In this document: in pieces, positions 56,001-64,000 of the stretch
How positions within the stretch are numbered: the first letter of the stretch is position 1
Layout of the letters: every line of letters begins with the position of its first letter
Assembly: GCA_965224845.1 (NCBI GenBank)
Contig: CBDDAJ010000026.1
Coordinates: 62,001-126,000 of the forward strand
DNA length: 64,000 nucleotides
Source: Wocania_A sp965224845
GTDB lineage: Bacteria > Bacteroidota > Bacteroidia > Flavobacteriales > Flavobacteriaceae
Direction of reading: 5' to 3'
Made by a program: the position numbers and the translations under genes
Notes under the pieces: generated by a model
Database searches by the model: none
Told to the model about the DNA's origin: nothing
The model's input: the letters and a program-made list of their open reading frames with translations, nothing else

Positions 56001-57391
56001 TCACCGATATTTTAGGATTTTTACCAATGGCCATGTCGTCATCAGCCGGAGCAGAAGTACAGCGCCCATTGGCCACTGTGGTTATTGGAGGACTATTAAC
56101 AGCCACCTTATTGACCCTATTTGTATTGCCCATTTTATACCATTGGGTAGAAAGTCATGCTTTAAAATTTAAGTTGAGTAAAAGGGTGGTAACCGCTACG
56201 GCAATTTTGTTTTTTGCATTTGTACTTCCAACACAATTAACTGCACAGCAAGACATAGACAAGCTTCCTAAAATAACATGGCAAGAAGCTGTGACGCTAT
56301 CAAAAGCCAATTATCCGCTTTTAAAGCTAAAACAGTTAGACATTACAAAACAACAACAATTAAAAGGGACAGCTTTCGATTTTGGAACCACTCAAATTTT
56401 TACAGGAGGCGAGGAAATTAAAGAAGGCTCAGGTATTTACACAACTATTGGTGTTGGTCAATCAAACATAGATGTGTTTGGTATTGCGCCAAAACAGAAA
56501 TTGCTGGAGCAGCGTATTCAACTGGCACAAAAAGCATTTCAACTTTCAGAAATAGAGTTGGAATTAGAGGTAAAGAAAGCCTGGACTAATGCCTTTAAAG
56601 GTAAACAAAAATATAAACTGTATAACGAATTGGAAGCTATCTATACTAATTTTGAAAAAGCTGTGGAGCTAAATTTTGAAGTAGAAGCCATATCAAAATT
56701 GGAATATTTGGCAGCTAAAAATCAAGCTTTACAAATTAAAAATAAAACAAAGCGAGCTTACAGCGAATATCTCATAGCGTTACAGCAATTAAATTTATGG
56801 TTAGTTTCAGAAGATTTTCATACAGTTACAGACGAGTTTAATGACGTTAATGTTATAGATTTCACGTCCTTTAGTATAGAAACTCATCCAGTATACGGTA
56901 TTTCTCAACTCCAAGTAACAGAAGCTGAAGCAAAGTATAAAGCTGCTAAATCCAAAAATTTACCAAAGTTTAACCTTCAAGGTGGTTTGCAAAAAGTAAA
57001 CGGAAATTCAGGTTTTTATACCTATCAGGCTGGTATTTCTATACCGTTTCTATCTGGCACAACAAAAAAACAGATAAGAACTGCAAAATTTGATAAGGAA
57101 ATAGCAGCTGTTAAATTTCAATTCAAACAAAAGGAAGTACAATCTAAATTTAATCAAGCCAAAGAAAATTACCAAAAATGGAAAAGGTCTTGGCTATTTT
57201 ATAAAGATGATGTATTACCTCTTATTAAAGAGCAGAAAATAGGTGCTTTCTTTGCTTATAAAGAAGGAGAGATTGATTATTCTGCCTTTACACAACTTAT
57301 AAATCAAGCCATTCAATCAGATTTAGAAGCTCAAACCGCATTGGTAAATTATTTACAGAGCATCTTTGAATTACAATATTTTAAACAATAA
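53057..57391 (+). CDS. CusA/CzcA heavy-metal RND pump fused to a TolC-like domain
   Basis: 1444 residues. Residues 1-1040: HME-type RND pump with VPIDAVPDITNNQVQVIT, TM4 motif DFGIIVDGAVIIVE, Met/acidic metal site region and the second half GVAVLNGLVMISGL. Residues about 1045-1065: a hydrophobic signal-peptide-like segment (AILFFAFVLPTQLTAQ). Residues 1070-1444: a TolC/outer membrane factor domain (KITWQEAVTLSKANYPLL; PFLSGTTKKQIRTAKF). Exports monovalent or divalent metal ions such as Cu, Ag, Zn, Co or Ni; specificity not decidable here. The CusB adaptor starts four bases after its stop. Confidence 0.92.
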   Translation: MINKIIDFSINNKFIIGLLTLTIIGAGIWSITKVPIDAVPDITNNQVQVITQSPNLGTEDIEQIITYPIEVAMSNLPNVEEIRSISRFGLSVVTIVFNDDMGTYLPRQLVAEKLNEVKEQIPEGFGEPAMGPISTGLGEIYQYTLKVKPEYRNKYSISDLRTMQDWIVQRQMAMVDGVVEVNAIGGKIKQYEVAVDPNDLKAIGLTISEVFEALEANNENTGGAYIEKNHQANFIRGEGLVRSLGDIKKITVKTVNNIPITIGDIATVQYGAAIRYGALTQDGEGEVVGGLVMMLKGANSNEVIDNVKERMKQIQKSLPEGVIIEPLLDRSKLIGETTATVSVNLIEGALIVIFVLIFLLGNWRGGLIVASTIPLSLLFAFILMNVFDVWANLMSLGAIDFGIIVDGAVIIVETTVFLIASQVLKKKKLSSKERDNIALSASKKMMNAAFFGQLIILIVFLPILALQGIEGKMFKPMALTFIFAMMGAMVLCLTYVPMMSALILRVPKSDKKSYGDKFVHWVEHKYQPLLEGAMRKGKLVVGVAIGLFAFVVFMFTRMGGEFIPQLDEGDIAFHAILKPGSSLTETIETTTKIEQIVRSKFPEVEKVVSRIGVAEIPTDPMPMDLADVFVILKPRSEWTTVSSKDELIEKMKEAVEIIPGVNYEFTQPIEMRFNELLEGVREDIAIKLYGEDINVLSQKAQEISKIIAGTAGIGDMRAEATTGLPQMTIAYNRDKLAQYGLQINNLNKMVQSAFAGGTAGVIFEGEKRFDLVVRLQAQSRKDITDIQNLFINLPSGTQIPLREVAHISYKSGPMQISRDNTNRRTYVGINVRGRDVKSLVTEIKSKLDAELQLPSGYFIRYGGAFENLERASSRLKTVVPIALLLIFVLIYFALKSLPQTLMIYIAIPMATIGGVVALWLRDMPFSISAGVGFIVLFGVAVLNGLVMISGLNELKDKGVTHLKDRIVEGTKRRIRPIMLTAFTDILGFLPMAMSSSAGAEVQRPLATVVIGGLLTATLLTLFVLPILYHWVESHALKFKLSKRVVTATAILFFAFVLPTQLTAQQDIDKLPKITWQEAVTLSKANYPLLKLKQLDITKQQQLKGTAFDFGTTQIFTGGEEIKEGSGIYTTIGVGQSNIDVFGIAPKQKLLEQRIQLAQKAFQLSEIELELEVKKAWTNAFKGKQKYKLYNELEAIYTNFEKAVELNFEVEAISKLEYLAAKNQALQIKNKTKRAYSEYLIALQQLNLWLVSEDFHTVTDEFNDVNVIDFTSFSIETHPVYGISQLQVTEAEAKYKAAKSKNLPKFNLQGGLQKVNGNSGFYTYQAGISIPFLSGTTKKQIRTAKFDKEIAAVKFQFKQKEVQSKFNQAKENYQKWKRSWLFYKDDVLPLIKEQKIGAFFAYKEGEIDYSAFTQLINQAIQSDLEAQTALVNYLQSIFELQYFKQ

Positions 57392-57395
57392 GATC

Positions 57396-58601
57396 ATGAA
57401 GAACATATCATATCATATCCTAATAATAGTAATGCTGGCCTTTTTGCTAACTGCTTGCGAAAATAAAGAAAATCATAACGAAAATGATGGTCATTCTCAT
57501 AATCAAGAAACCAAAATTGAAACAGAAGAAGCACATAGCGAAAATGAAGAAGTGATGCTATCAGTACAACAATTTGAAGCCTTAAAAATGAAAATTGATA
57601 CCATTGCTTTAAGACATATGGGAGGGTATGTGGAAGCTAATGGAACTTTAGAAGTTCCCCCGCAAAATGAAGCAGCCATAACTTCCGTAATTGGAGCTAA
57701 CGTAGTATCTATTAAAGTGATTGAAGGCGATAAAGTTAGTAAAGGAGAGGTAGTAGCTTACCTTTCGCACCCAAATATTATAAAACTGCAAACCGATTAT
57801 TTAAAAGCCTGTAGTAACAGTGATTTTTTAAAAAAGAACTATGAGCGTCAAAAAAAGCTATACGAGGCAGGTGTAGGTTCCGGTGCTAATTTTCAAAAGG
57901 CAGAAGCAGAATATATAGCTTCAAAAGCAATGGTAAACGGATTAGCTGCTCAATTAAAAATACTAAACGTCAACAGCACTTCAGTTCGTAATGGTACTAT
58001 TGCTCAACAAATTGCATTGCGGAGTCCGATAGAGGGTTTTGTCCAAAAGGTTGAAGTAAAAACCGGGCAGTATGTAGAGCCACAAACCGAGTTATTTGAA
58101 GTGGTAAATACGCATCACGTGCACGCCGATTTAATGGTGTTTGAAAAAGACGTACACAAAGTTAAAAAAGGGCAAAAAGTATCTTTTACTATACAATCTG
58201 TTCCAGATAAGGAACTTACAGCAGAAATCTATTCTGTTAGCAAAACTTTTGAAGACCATCCAAAGGCGGTCCACGTACACGCAGAGATCGAAAATAAAAA
58301 AGGGAACCTAATTCCCGGCATGTATATTCAAGGTAAAATACAAGTTGAAAGCGTCCAAACAGAAGCACTTCCAGAAAGTGCTGTTATAAAAGAAGGCGAT
58401 AAGTTCTATGTCTTTACTGTAGAAAAGGAGAATACCAACTGGAGCTTTAAACCTGTTGAAGTGATTGTTGGGCAAAAAGATGATAATTGGATATCAATTC
58501 AATTTACTGAAGACATAGGAGAAACTGTAACATTCGCTTATAACAATGCCTACTACCTAATTGCCGAAATGAAAAAAGGAGAAGCAGAACACAAACATTA
58601 A
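57396..58601 (+). CDS. CusB/CzcB-like periplasmic adaptor, lipoprotein
   Basis: 401 residues from the ATG at 57396; the TTG at 57366 would lie inside the pump gene and before the signal. Lipoprotein signal MKNISYHILIIVMLAFLLTAC (Cys21) and a His/Glu/Asn-rich metal-binding-looking stretch NHNENDGHSHNQ. Then the adaptor domains: VEANGTLEVPPQNEA, helical hairpin (YLKACSNSDFLKK), IRSPIEGF-like ALRSPIEGFVQKV, and a C-terminal domain ending AEMKKGEAEHKH. It links the pump to the TolC part. Third member of the metal operon. Confidence 0.9.
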   Translation: MKNISYHILIIVMLAFLLTACENKENHNENDGHSHNQETKIETEEAHSENEEVMLSVQQFEALKMKIDTIALRHMGGYVEANGTLEVPPQNEAAITSVIGANVVSIKVIEGDKVSKGEVVAYLSHPNIIKLQTDYLKACSNSDFLKKNYERQKKLYEAGVGSGANFQKAEAEYIASKAMVNGLAAQLKILNVNSTSVRNGTIAQQIALRSPIEGFVQKVEVKTGQYVEPQTELFEVVNTHHVHADLMVFEKDVHKVKKGQKVSFTIQSVPDKELTAEIYSVSKTFEDHPKAVHVHAEIENKKGNLIPGMYIQGKIQVESVQTEALPESAVIKEGDKFYVFTVEKENTNWSFKPVEVIVGQKDDNWISIQFTEDIGETVTFAYNNAYYLIAEMKKGEAEHKH

Positions 58602-58603
58602 TT

Positions 58604-59020
58604 ATGGAAAACATAGAACAAATATTAGAGTCAAAAAATATACGTGTTACTGTAATGCGTTTATTGATTTTTAAGTTTCTTGCCGAAAAGCAAGTAGCGG
58701 TATCATTGAGTAATATTGAGAACGCTTTTGAAAAGGTTGATAGAACAACATTATACAGAACAGTAAAAACATTTGTTGAGAACGCTATTGTACATCAAAT
58801 AGATGATGGTACCGGTATCACTAAATATGCCTTGTGTGAGCAAGGGTGTAACTGTGCCATTGAATCAGATTTACACTTGCATTTTCATTGTAGCAGTTGT
58901 AATGAAACCATTTGTTTAACCGAACACAAAATACCTCAGATAAAAGTACCCAAAGGGTTTGTGTCAAAAAATGTAAACCTGGTAGTAAAAGGGATTTGCG
59001 ATAAGTGTAATGCACAATAA
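58604..59020 (+). CDS. Fur-family metal-dependent transcriptional regulator
   Basis: 138 residues. Winged helix NTD (NIRVTVMRLLIFKFLAEK, DRTTLYRTVKTFVEN) and a dimerisation domain with His-rich metal site HLHFHCSSC and two CxxC zinc pairs (CSSC, CDKC). The segment CEQGCNCAIESD is unusual. Its place right after the Cus pump genes, with two bases spacing, and before the P-type ATPase suggests that it senses the exported metal and controls both. Zur, Fur and Nur classes cannot be told apart from sequence alone. Confidence 0.88.
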   Translation: MENIEQILESKNIRVTVMRLLIFKFLAEKQVAVSLSNIENAFEKVDRTTLYRTVKTFVENAIVHQIDDGTGITKYALCEQGCNCAIESDLHLHFHCSSCNETICLTEHKIPQIKVPKGFVSKNVNLVVKGICDKCNAQ

Positions 59021-59067
59021 TGCACTTCCGTTGCACAAATTTTAATAGCATATTTACAGCTAATATG

Positions 59068-59272
59068 TGCCATTATTATCAAACCCATAATGGGCATTAA
59101 ATTAGGCTATGGGCAATACCCATCGAAATAATTAAATTATTGAAAAAGTATATTGATACAAAAATTTAAATAGATGAAACAAACATTAACAAATTTTAAA
59201 ATATAGTCACAAAAGGGAATGTTTAAAATTTTTAATGAGAGAACGCGTACAGCAAGTGGTAGCACGCGTTCT
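59068..59272. promoter_or_regulatory. Regulatory spacer with three inverted repeats ahead of the P-type ATPase
   Basis: Between the Fur-like regulator and the ATPase. (1) TGCCATTAT (59068-59076) against ATAATGGGCA (59088-59097). (2) ATGGG-CAATA-CCCAT (59109-59123). (3) AGAACGCGT (59240-59248) against ACGCGTTCT (59264-59272), perfect nine-base arms. These are the best operator or hairpin candidates in the window. The last one lies 49 bases before the ATPase start codon. Confidence 0.6.
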
Positions 59273-59320
59273 TAATGTTATAATTATAATAAAATCAATG
59301 AATTACTAAAATTTAAACCT

Positions 59321-61222
59321 GTGAAATTAAAGCCCCTTATTTTAAATAATTTCAAGGCCTATGTTCCTGCCATTATAAGTTTTTTAATGCTTGTTACGGG
59401 GATGGTACTAGACCATTTTAATGTTGTTTTTTTTAAAGATTGGTTGCGTATTGTTTGGTACGTTATTGCCTATATGCCTGTTGGATTTCCTGTGCTTAAA
59501 AAAGCCTGGGAAAGTATAAGGAAAGGCGCTGTATTTACAGAATTCTTTTTAATGGCTATAGCTACTATTGGAGCATTCATTATTGGTGAATACCCGGAAG
59601 GCGTTGCCGTAATGTTGTTCTATGCGGTAGGAGAGCTGTTTCAAAGCGCTGCGGTAAACAACGCCAAAAAAAATATTAAAGCCTTGTTGGATGTTCGCCC
59701 AAAAGAGGCTCGTGTATTTCGTGGTGGTAGCTACAAAAGTGTTTCGCCCGAAGAGGTAAATATTGGCGAGAAAATACAAATTCGTGTTGGCGAAAAAATA
59801 CCTTTAGATGGCATTCTCTTATCTGAAAAAGCATCATTAAATACGGCTGCTTTAACAGGAGAAAGTAAACCTTATTCCGCTTTAAAAGAAGCCAAAGTCT
59901 ATGCAGGGAGTATTAATTTGGAAAGGGTAATTGATATTCAGGTAAGCCATAAATTTGAAGATAGTTCTATAGCCAGAATACTGGATTTGGTTCAAAATGC
60001 TACAGCACGAAAATCAAAAACGGAATTGTTTATCAGGCAATTTGCCCGTATTTATACACCAATCGTGGTGTTTTTAGCAATAGGCTTAACCTGTATGCCT
60101 TACTTTTTTGTAGCCGATTATGTTTTTAGAGATTGGTTATACAGGGGCTTAATTTTCTTGGTAATTTCCTGCCCTTGTGCCCTGGTTATTTCTATTCCAT
60201 TAGGGTATTTTGGCGGATTGGGAGCCGCATCAAAGAATGGTATCTTATTTAAAGGGGCCTCATTTTTAGATACGATGACCAAAATAAACACATTGGGAAT
60301 GGACAAAACAGGAACCCTTACCAAAGGTGTTTTTAAGATTAAAGAAATTGTTATAAATTATAGTGAAGGGGCCTTGAGTGAAGTCGAAATGATGAAATAC
60401 CTAATCGCTATGGAAGTACAATCTACACATCCCATTGCAAAAGCCATTATGGAATATAAAGAGAAAAACGGTACTGCTTATGAAGCAGAAAACGTTTCTG
60501 AAATTACTGGTAAAGGCTTAAAAGGAATTGTAAACGATAAAACGGTTTTAGTTGGTAACAAGGCCTTAATGCTCGCAAATGATGTAGAGGTTCCAATTGA
60601 AACAGAGGCTATTGTAGAATCTATAGTATTAGTGGCTATCGATAAGGTGTTTGCCGGTTATGTTGTTATAGCAGATGAATTAAAAGAGGATGCTAAAGAT
60701 ATGATTGTAGCACTACATAAGGTTGGTATTAAAAATATAATGCTGCTTTCGGGCGATAAAGATTCTATAACCCAACAAGTAGCAAAAGAATTGAATATTA
60801 AAAATGCTATGGGAGGCTTACTCCCTGAGGATAAATTAAATGAAGTTGAATACATTAAAAGAAATTCAGAAAGTATAATTGCATTTATAGGGGATGGTAT
60901 TAATGACGCCCCGGTTTTAGCCATAAGTAATGTTGGTATAGCAATGGGAGGCTTAGGAAGTGATGTGGCTATTGAAACGGCAGATGTGATTATTCAAACC
61001 GATCAACCATCAAAAGTAGTTCGGGCTATTAAAATTGGTCGCTCTACCCGAAACATCGTTTGGCAGAATATTATATTAGCTTTTGGTGTTAAGCTGATCG
61101 TTTTAATTTTAGGTGCTGGCGGTTTGGCAACGATGTGGGAAGCCGTATTTGCAGATGTAGGGGTGGCATTATTAGCAATTTTAAATGCTACCAGATTGCA
61201 AAAAATGAAATGGAATGATTAA
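59321..61222 (+). CDS. Heavy-metal P-type ATPase (P1B) without HMA domain
   Basis: 633 residues, GTG start; the nearest upstream ATG (59298) hits a stop after three codons, so GTG is preferred. Membrane motif SCPCALVISIP with CPC at residues 284-286, phosphorylation site DKTGTLTKG (Asp328), actuator TAALTGESKP, STHPIAKAI (HP motif), GDGINDAPVLAISNVGIAMG. The N-terminal metal-binding domain usual in this family is missing; the protein starts almost directly in the first membrane helix. Pumps a divalent metal such as Zn or Cd (inference from the CPC and family) or Cu. Confidence 0.92.
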   Translation: MKLKPLILNNFKAYVPAIISFLMLVTGMVLDHFNVVFFKDWLRIVWYVIAYMPVGFPVLKKAWESIRKGAVFTEFFLMAIATIGAFIIGEYPEGVAVMLFYAVGELFQSAAVNNAKKNIKALLDVRPKEARVFRGGSYKSVSPEEVNIGEKIQIRVGEKIPLDGILLSEKASLNTAALTGESKPYSALKEAKVYAGSINLERVIDIQVSHKFEDSSIARILDLVQNATARKSKTELFIRQFARIYTPIVVFLAIGLTCMPYFFVADYVFRDWLYRGLIFLVISCPCALVISIPLGYFGGLGAASKNGILFKGASFLDTMTKINTLGMDKTGTLTKGVFKIKEIVINYSEGALSEVEMMKYLIAMEVQSTHPIAKAIMEYKEKNGTAYEAENVSEITGKGLKGIVNDKTVLVGNKALMLANDVEVPIETEAIVESIVLVAIDKVFAGYVVIADELKEDAKDMIVALHKVGIKNIMLLSGDKDSITQQVAKELNIKNAMGGLLPEDKLNEVEYIKRNSESIIAFIGDGINDAPVLAISNVGIAMGGLGSDVAIETADVIIQTDQPSKVVRAIKIGRSTRNIVWQNIILAFGVKLIVLILGAGGLATMWEAVFADVGVALLAILNATRLQKMKWND

Positions 61223-61438
61223 CCCAATATTTAAAAGCACACTATAATTGTATTTACGTGCTGCCAGTACCCAACTTGAGCTTTGGTGAGCTACAGGTTT
61301 TTGCTGTGTTGATTAAGACGTTTATAGCCAAAAGTATGTATGTTAATAGCTGTTAACAGAACAACAGAGCAAGTTCACAGAATAAAATTCCTATTTTAGA
61401 ATAAGCGCTTCACATTTGAGCATATAAATGCTACTACC
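61223..61438. other. Intergenic spacer
   Basis: 216 bases between the ATPase and the outer membrane protein. One ten-base palindrome CTGTTAACAG (61350-61359); no promoter or terminator clearly seen. Confidence 0.4.
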
Positions 61439-63751
61439 ATGCGCTTCACTCTTTCGTTGCTACTTATTTTAATATCTACAGGGTTGATTTTTTCTCAACA
61501 AAGCTTTCTTTATAAAGGAATTGTAAAGGATGCAAATACTCAGGAAAGTATTCCTTATGCCACAGTTGCTATCTATAATAATGCAAATCTAATTGATGGA
61601 GCTTTGACCAGTGGGAATGGTAAATTTCAATTGAAGAATAATAAAGAGGCGACCCACATAGAGGTGAGTTTTATAGGATACAAAACCTATATGTTGCCAA
61701 TCTCCAGGATTAGCGATTCTAATGCTATTGTTGTTAATTTACAATCGGCTAATGAATTAGAAGAAGTCGTTATACAGGCTAAAAGAACGACTACACAGCT
61801 TAAAATTGATCGTAAAGTAATAAATCCTGGAGCAGATTTACAGCAATCAGGAAGCACAGTATTAGAAGCTCTCGATCAAATTCCTGAAATACAAACCGAT
61901 TTAGGAACGGGAACGGTTTCACTTCGTGGAAGTGGTCATGTTCGGGTATTGGTGAATGGAAAACCCTCACCATTAAATACCACAGAGCTTTTACAGCAAA
62001 TAACTGCTGCTTCAGTAGATAAAATTGAAATTATTACATCTCCATCTGCTAAAAATCAAGCCGATGGAATCTCCGGAATCCTCAATATAATATTAAAAAA
62101 GCATGCCAATTATGGATTAAACCTCATGTTAAACGCATCTGTGGGTACAAAACGTCATCAATATGGGTTTGATACAAATTATAATCTTTCTTTGGTGAAT
62201 ATTCGATTGAATGTATCTAATAGCAGGAGGAAGATGGATAGTAAGCAATGGATTTCTCAGGAATATACTAACGGAAATACACGTGATTTTTTTGCACCGC
62301 ATGATTTTAACGGGAAGATTAATAACATTTCATCAGGCATAGATATTTTCTTAAACGAAAACAACGCGTTGTCCTTTCAGGTTAATTTTACAGATGATTA
62401 TCATAGCTTTCATAACAACACTTTTTATTCCAATGTAACTGGTCGTTCAGACTATGTGTATACAAGAAATTCATCACATACGCATAAAACAACGGTTTAT
62501 AATGCCAATTACAGAAAGAAGTTTGCTTCAAAAGGGCATTACTTAGAATTGGATTACAATTTAACAAACAATAAAAATATTTTGCCTGCGTCAGATAATG
62601 AAGCAGGCGTTTTTTTATTTGATGAGTTACAAAACAATCGAAATGCTTTACATGCTTTTGCTTTTGATTGTGCATTGCCAATAAAACAAATAACACTGGA
62701 GACCGGTTTTACTTGGGATTATAGGAAATTAAAAAGCTATAGAGAATTTTTACCACATGCAAGTGTTGCTACACAAGATGCTTTTGATTATAAGGAAAAC
62801 TTAATTGGAATTTATGGGTTAACAAGATTTAAAACAGGAAATTTTACCTGGCAGACAGGTTTGCGGTACGAACATTTTATATCAGATTCTAATAACACAG
62901 TAAACAACCAGGTTAGTGATTTGCAATTTTCCAACGTCTTTCCATCTGTTCACATATCTTATATGTCGAATCACAAAAATACATTTAGTACGGGGTATAG
63001 CAGACGGATTTCACGCCCTAATTTTCGTCATATCAATCCGTTTCAAATCGGGAATCAATATTTTCAATGGAATTCCAATCCAAACTTACTACCGGAATTT
63101 GCTGATAATTTTGAATTAAATTATCAATATAACGGCAAAAAATTAAATAGTTCAACATCGGCTTTTTACCGTTATCGTACCGATGTTATCCAATGGTTAG
63201 AAGCTATTGATGCCAATGGAGTTCGTTTTATAAATTTTGACAATGTTGGACAAAGGCATTCTTTTGGAATAGAAAATACTGTTCAATATAAAATTGCTGA
63301 CTACTGGAATTCAGAATTTTCTGTAAGCTATTATTATACCAGGGCTAATCAGCCAGACATAACCTGGAATAACATATACCATTCTGGTATCGTATTGAAA
63401 AATACTTTTAAAATCACGACATATATTGCTACAGATATAACGTATCGTTATACACCAAGAAACCAAAATATTTATAGTATTACCGAACCCAGAAACCGTA
63501 TGGATTGGGCAATTAGAGCATCGTTTTTAGACCATAAACTAACTGCAAATCTTCGAATAGTAGATGTATTGAATGCTAATCTGCGCAGGCGTACAATTGT
63601 ATTACCGGGGATCGTTCAAAATGAAACCTGGAAATTCCAATCGCAAACTTTTGGATGGATGCTCAATCTAAATTATAAGGTGTTTCAGAATAAAGGAAAA
63701 ACCAGAAATAGAAAATCACGGAACTATAACTTTGGAGGAACCACCGATTAA
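61439..63751 (+). CDS. TonB-receptor-like outer-membrane beta-barrel protein
   Basis: 770 residues. Signal peptide (LILISTGLIFSQQ), CarboxypepD_reg-like domain (residues 22-105: KGIVKDANTQESIPYATVAIYNN), plug region with TVLEALDQIPEIQTD and VSLRGSGHVRVLVNG, then a large barrel. The final part (KNTFKITTYIATDIT to FGWMLNLNYKVFQNK) is of the OMP_b-brl_3 group. Such proteins take up ferric or other complexes or sense them; the TonB box is not obvious. No SusD partner follows: a small lipoprotein gene starts 21 bases later, and the metal locus upstream hints at metal-linked regulation (weak inference). Confidence 0.85.
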   Translation: MRFTLSLLLILISTGLIFSQQSFLYKGIVKDANTQESIPYATVAIYNNANLIDGALTSGNGKFQLKNNKEATHIEVSFIGYKTYMLPISRISDSNAIVVNLQSANELEEVVIQAKRTTTQLKIDRKVINPGADLQQSGSTVLEALDQIPEIQTDLGTGTVSLRGSGHVRVLVNGKPSPLNTTELLQQITAASVDKIEIITSPSAKNQADGISGILNIILKKHANYGLNLMLNASVGTKRHQYGFDTNYNLSLVNIRLNVSNSRRKMDSKQWISQEYTNGNTRDFFAPHDFNGKINNISSGIDIFLNENNALSFQVNFTDDYHSFHNNTFYSNVTGRSDYVYTRNSSHTHKTTVYNANYRKKFASKGHYLELDYNLTNNKNILPASDNEAGVFLFDELQNNRNALHAFAFDCALPIKQITLETGFTWDYRKLKSYREFLPHASVATQDAFDYKENLIGIYGLTRFKTGNFTWQTGLRYEHFISDSNNTVNNQVSDLQFSNVFPSVHISYMSNHKNTFSTGYSRRISRPNFRHINPFQIGNQYFQWNSNPNLLPEFADNFELNYQYNGKKLNSSTSAFYRYRTDVIQWLEAIDANGVRFINFDNVGQRHSFGIENTVQYKIADYWNSEFSVSYYYTRANQPDITWNNIYHSGIVLKNTFKITTYIATDITYRYTPRNQNIYSITEPRNRMDWAIRASFLDHKLTANLRIVDVLNANLRRRTIVLPGIVQNETWKFQSQTFGWMLNLNYKVFQNKGKTRNRKSRNYNFGGTTD

Positions 63752-63772
63752 TTTACTTAAAACCATATTATA

Positions 63773-64000
63773 ATGAAAAAAAATGTATTGAGAATTACCC
63801 TTTTTTATTTGTTTGTATTACTGGTAAACTGCTCTAAAGCAACTTTAAAAAAAGAAGCGATTACGGCTCGTGAGCTCTCTACCTGGAGAACATTAGATAA
63901 GGGAAAGTCTACAGTAGTAGGCGAGGAGATTATTATTGAGGAAACCAAAGGGTCTGATGGCTATTTTTTAGTGAGCCCTAAAAGTTATAAAGGAGACATC
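63773..64000 (+). CDS. Lipoprotein of unknown function (3' end missing)
   Basis: Open to the right edge, 76 codons seen. Lipoprotein signal MKKNVLRITLFYLFVLLVNC (Cys20), then STWRTLDKGKSTVVGEEIIIEETKG. No motif recognised. It starts 21 bases after the outer-membrane protein gene, so is probably co-transcribed. Confidence 0.7.
   Translation, partial: MKKNVLRITLFYLFVLLVNCSKATLKKEAITARELSTWRTLDKGKSTVVGEEIIIEETKGSDGYFLVSPKSYKGDI

Noticed and set aside
57366..57395. TTG start for the CusB-like adaptor
   Set aside because: Inside the pump gene; the ATG at 57396 gives the proper lipoprotein signal.

Overview
The window reads as a chromosomal segment of an AT-rich member of the Bacteroidota, most likely family Flavobacteriaceae (inference). 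Support: a type IX secretion sorting domain, TAnnTTTG-type -7 promoter elements, almost no Shine-Dalgarno sites, a mevalonate pathway with a UbiA-type prenyltransferase, LytS/LytTR signalling, CusA-TolC fusion and DUF6660 protein, many lipoproteins, and flavobacterial dispersed intergenic repeats. No rRNA, tRNA, CRISPR array, phage or transposase gene was recognised.

Layout. 1-5.6 kb: the end of a tripartite RND efflux operon (TolC, adaptor, permease with a one-base frameshift) and a K+-channel-like gene. 5.9-13.5 kb: a lipoprotein, an HI0933-type flavoprotein, a DUF1697 protein, then mevalonate decarboxylase, mevalonate kinase, a UbiA-type prenyltransferase, a nitrilase and an RsuA-like pseudouridine synthase lacking its catalytic Asp. 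13.9-18.8 kb: a small secreted protein, a GT-C-type glycosyltransferase, a GH20 hexosaminidase and a sulfatase. 19-24.6 kb (minus strand): two GT2 enzymes, a MORN-repeat protein, a membrane 4Fe-4S protein and an NAD/FAD oxidoreductase. 24.9-30.3 kb (plus): DUF547 protein, outer-membrane barrel, GH113-like hydrolase, lipoprotein, BamA/TamA-like protein and a phosphoesterase.

30.3-40.0 kb (minus) is the most notable region: an arsenosugar biosynthesis locus. In transcription order it holds an AhpD-like protein, the radical SAM enzyme ArsS, an exported rhodanese, the TIGR04282 glycosyltransferase, a purine-nucleoside phosphorylase, the arsenite methyltransferase ArsM, a PiT phosphate (arsenate?) transporter, a DUF547 lipoprotein and the TIGR04283 glycosyltransferase. 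A consistent route is methylation of arsenite, adenosylation by ArsS, removal of adenine by the phosphorylase, then glycosyl transfer. Related structured repeats lie just upstream of arsM and of arsS, and eleven copies of a 7-bp repeat follow the phosphorylase gene.

40.3-52.4 kb (plus): a Na+/H+ antiporter, a Pif1/RecD-like helicase with HRDC domain, an LRR lipoprotein, a BspA-like T9SS cargo, then two tandem TPR sensor kinases with nearly identical 3' halves and one LytTR regulator. 52.6-61.2 kb: a heavy-metal resistance locus with DUF6660 protein, CusA-TolC fusion, CusB-like adaptor, Fur-family regulator and P-type ATPase lacking an HMA domain. 61.4-64 kb: a TonB-receptor-like outer membrane protein and a lipoprotein cut by the window end.
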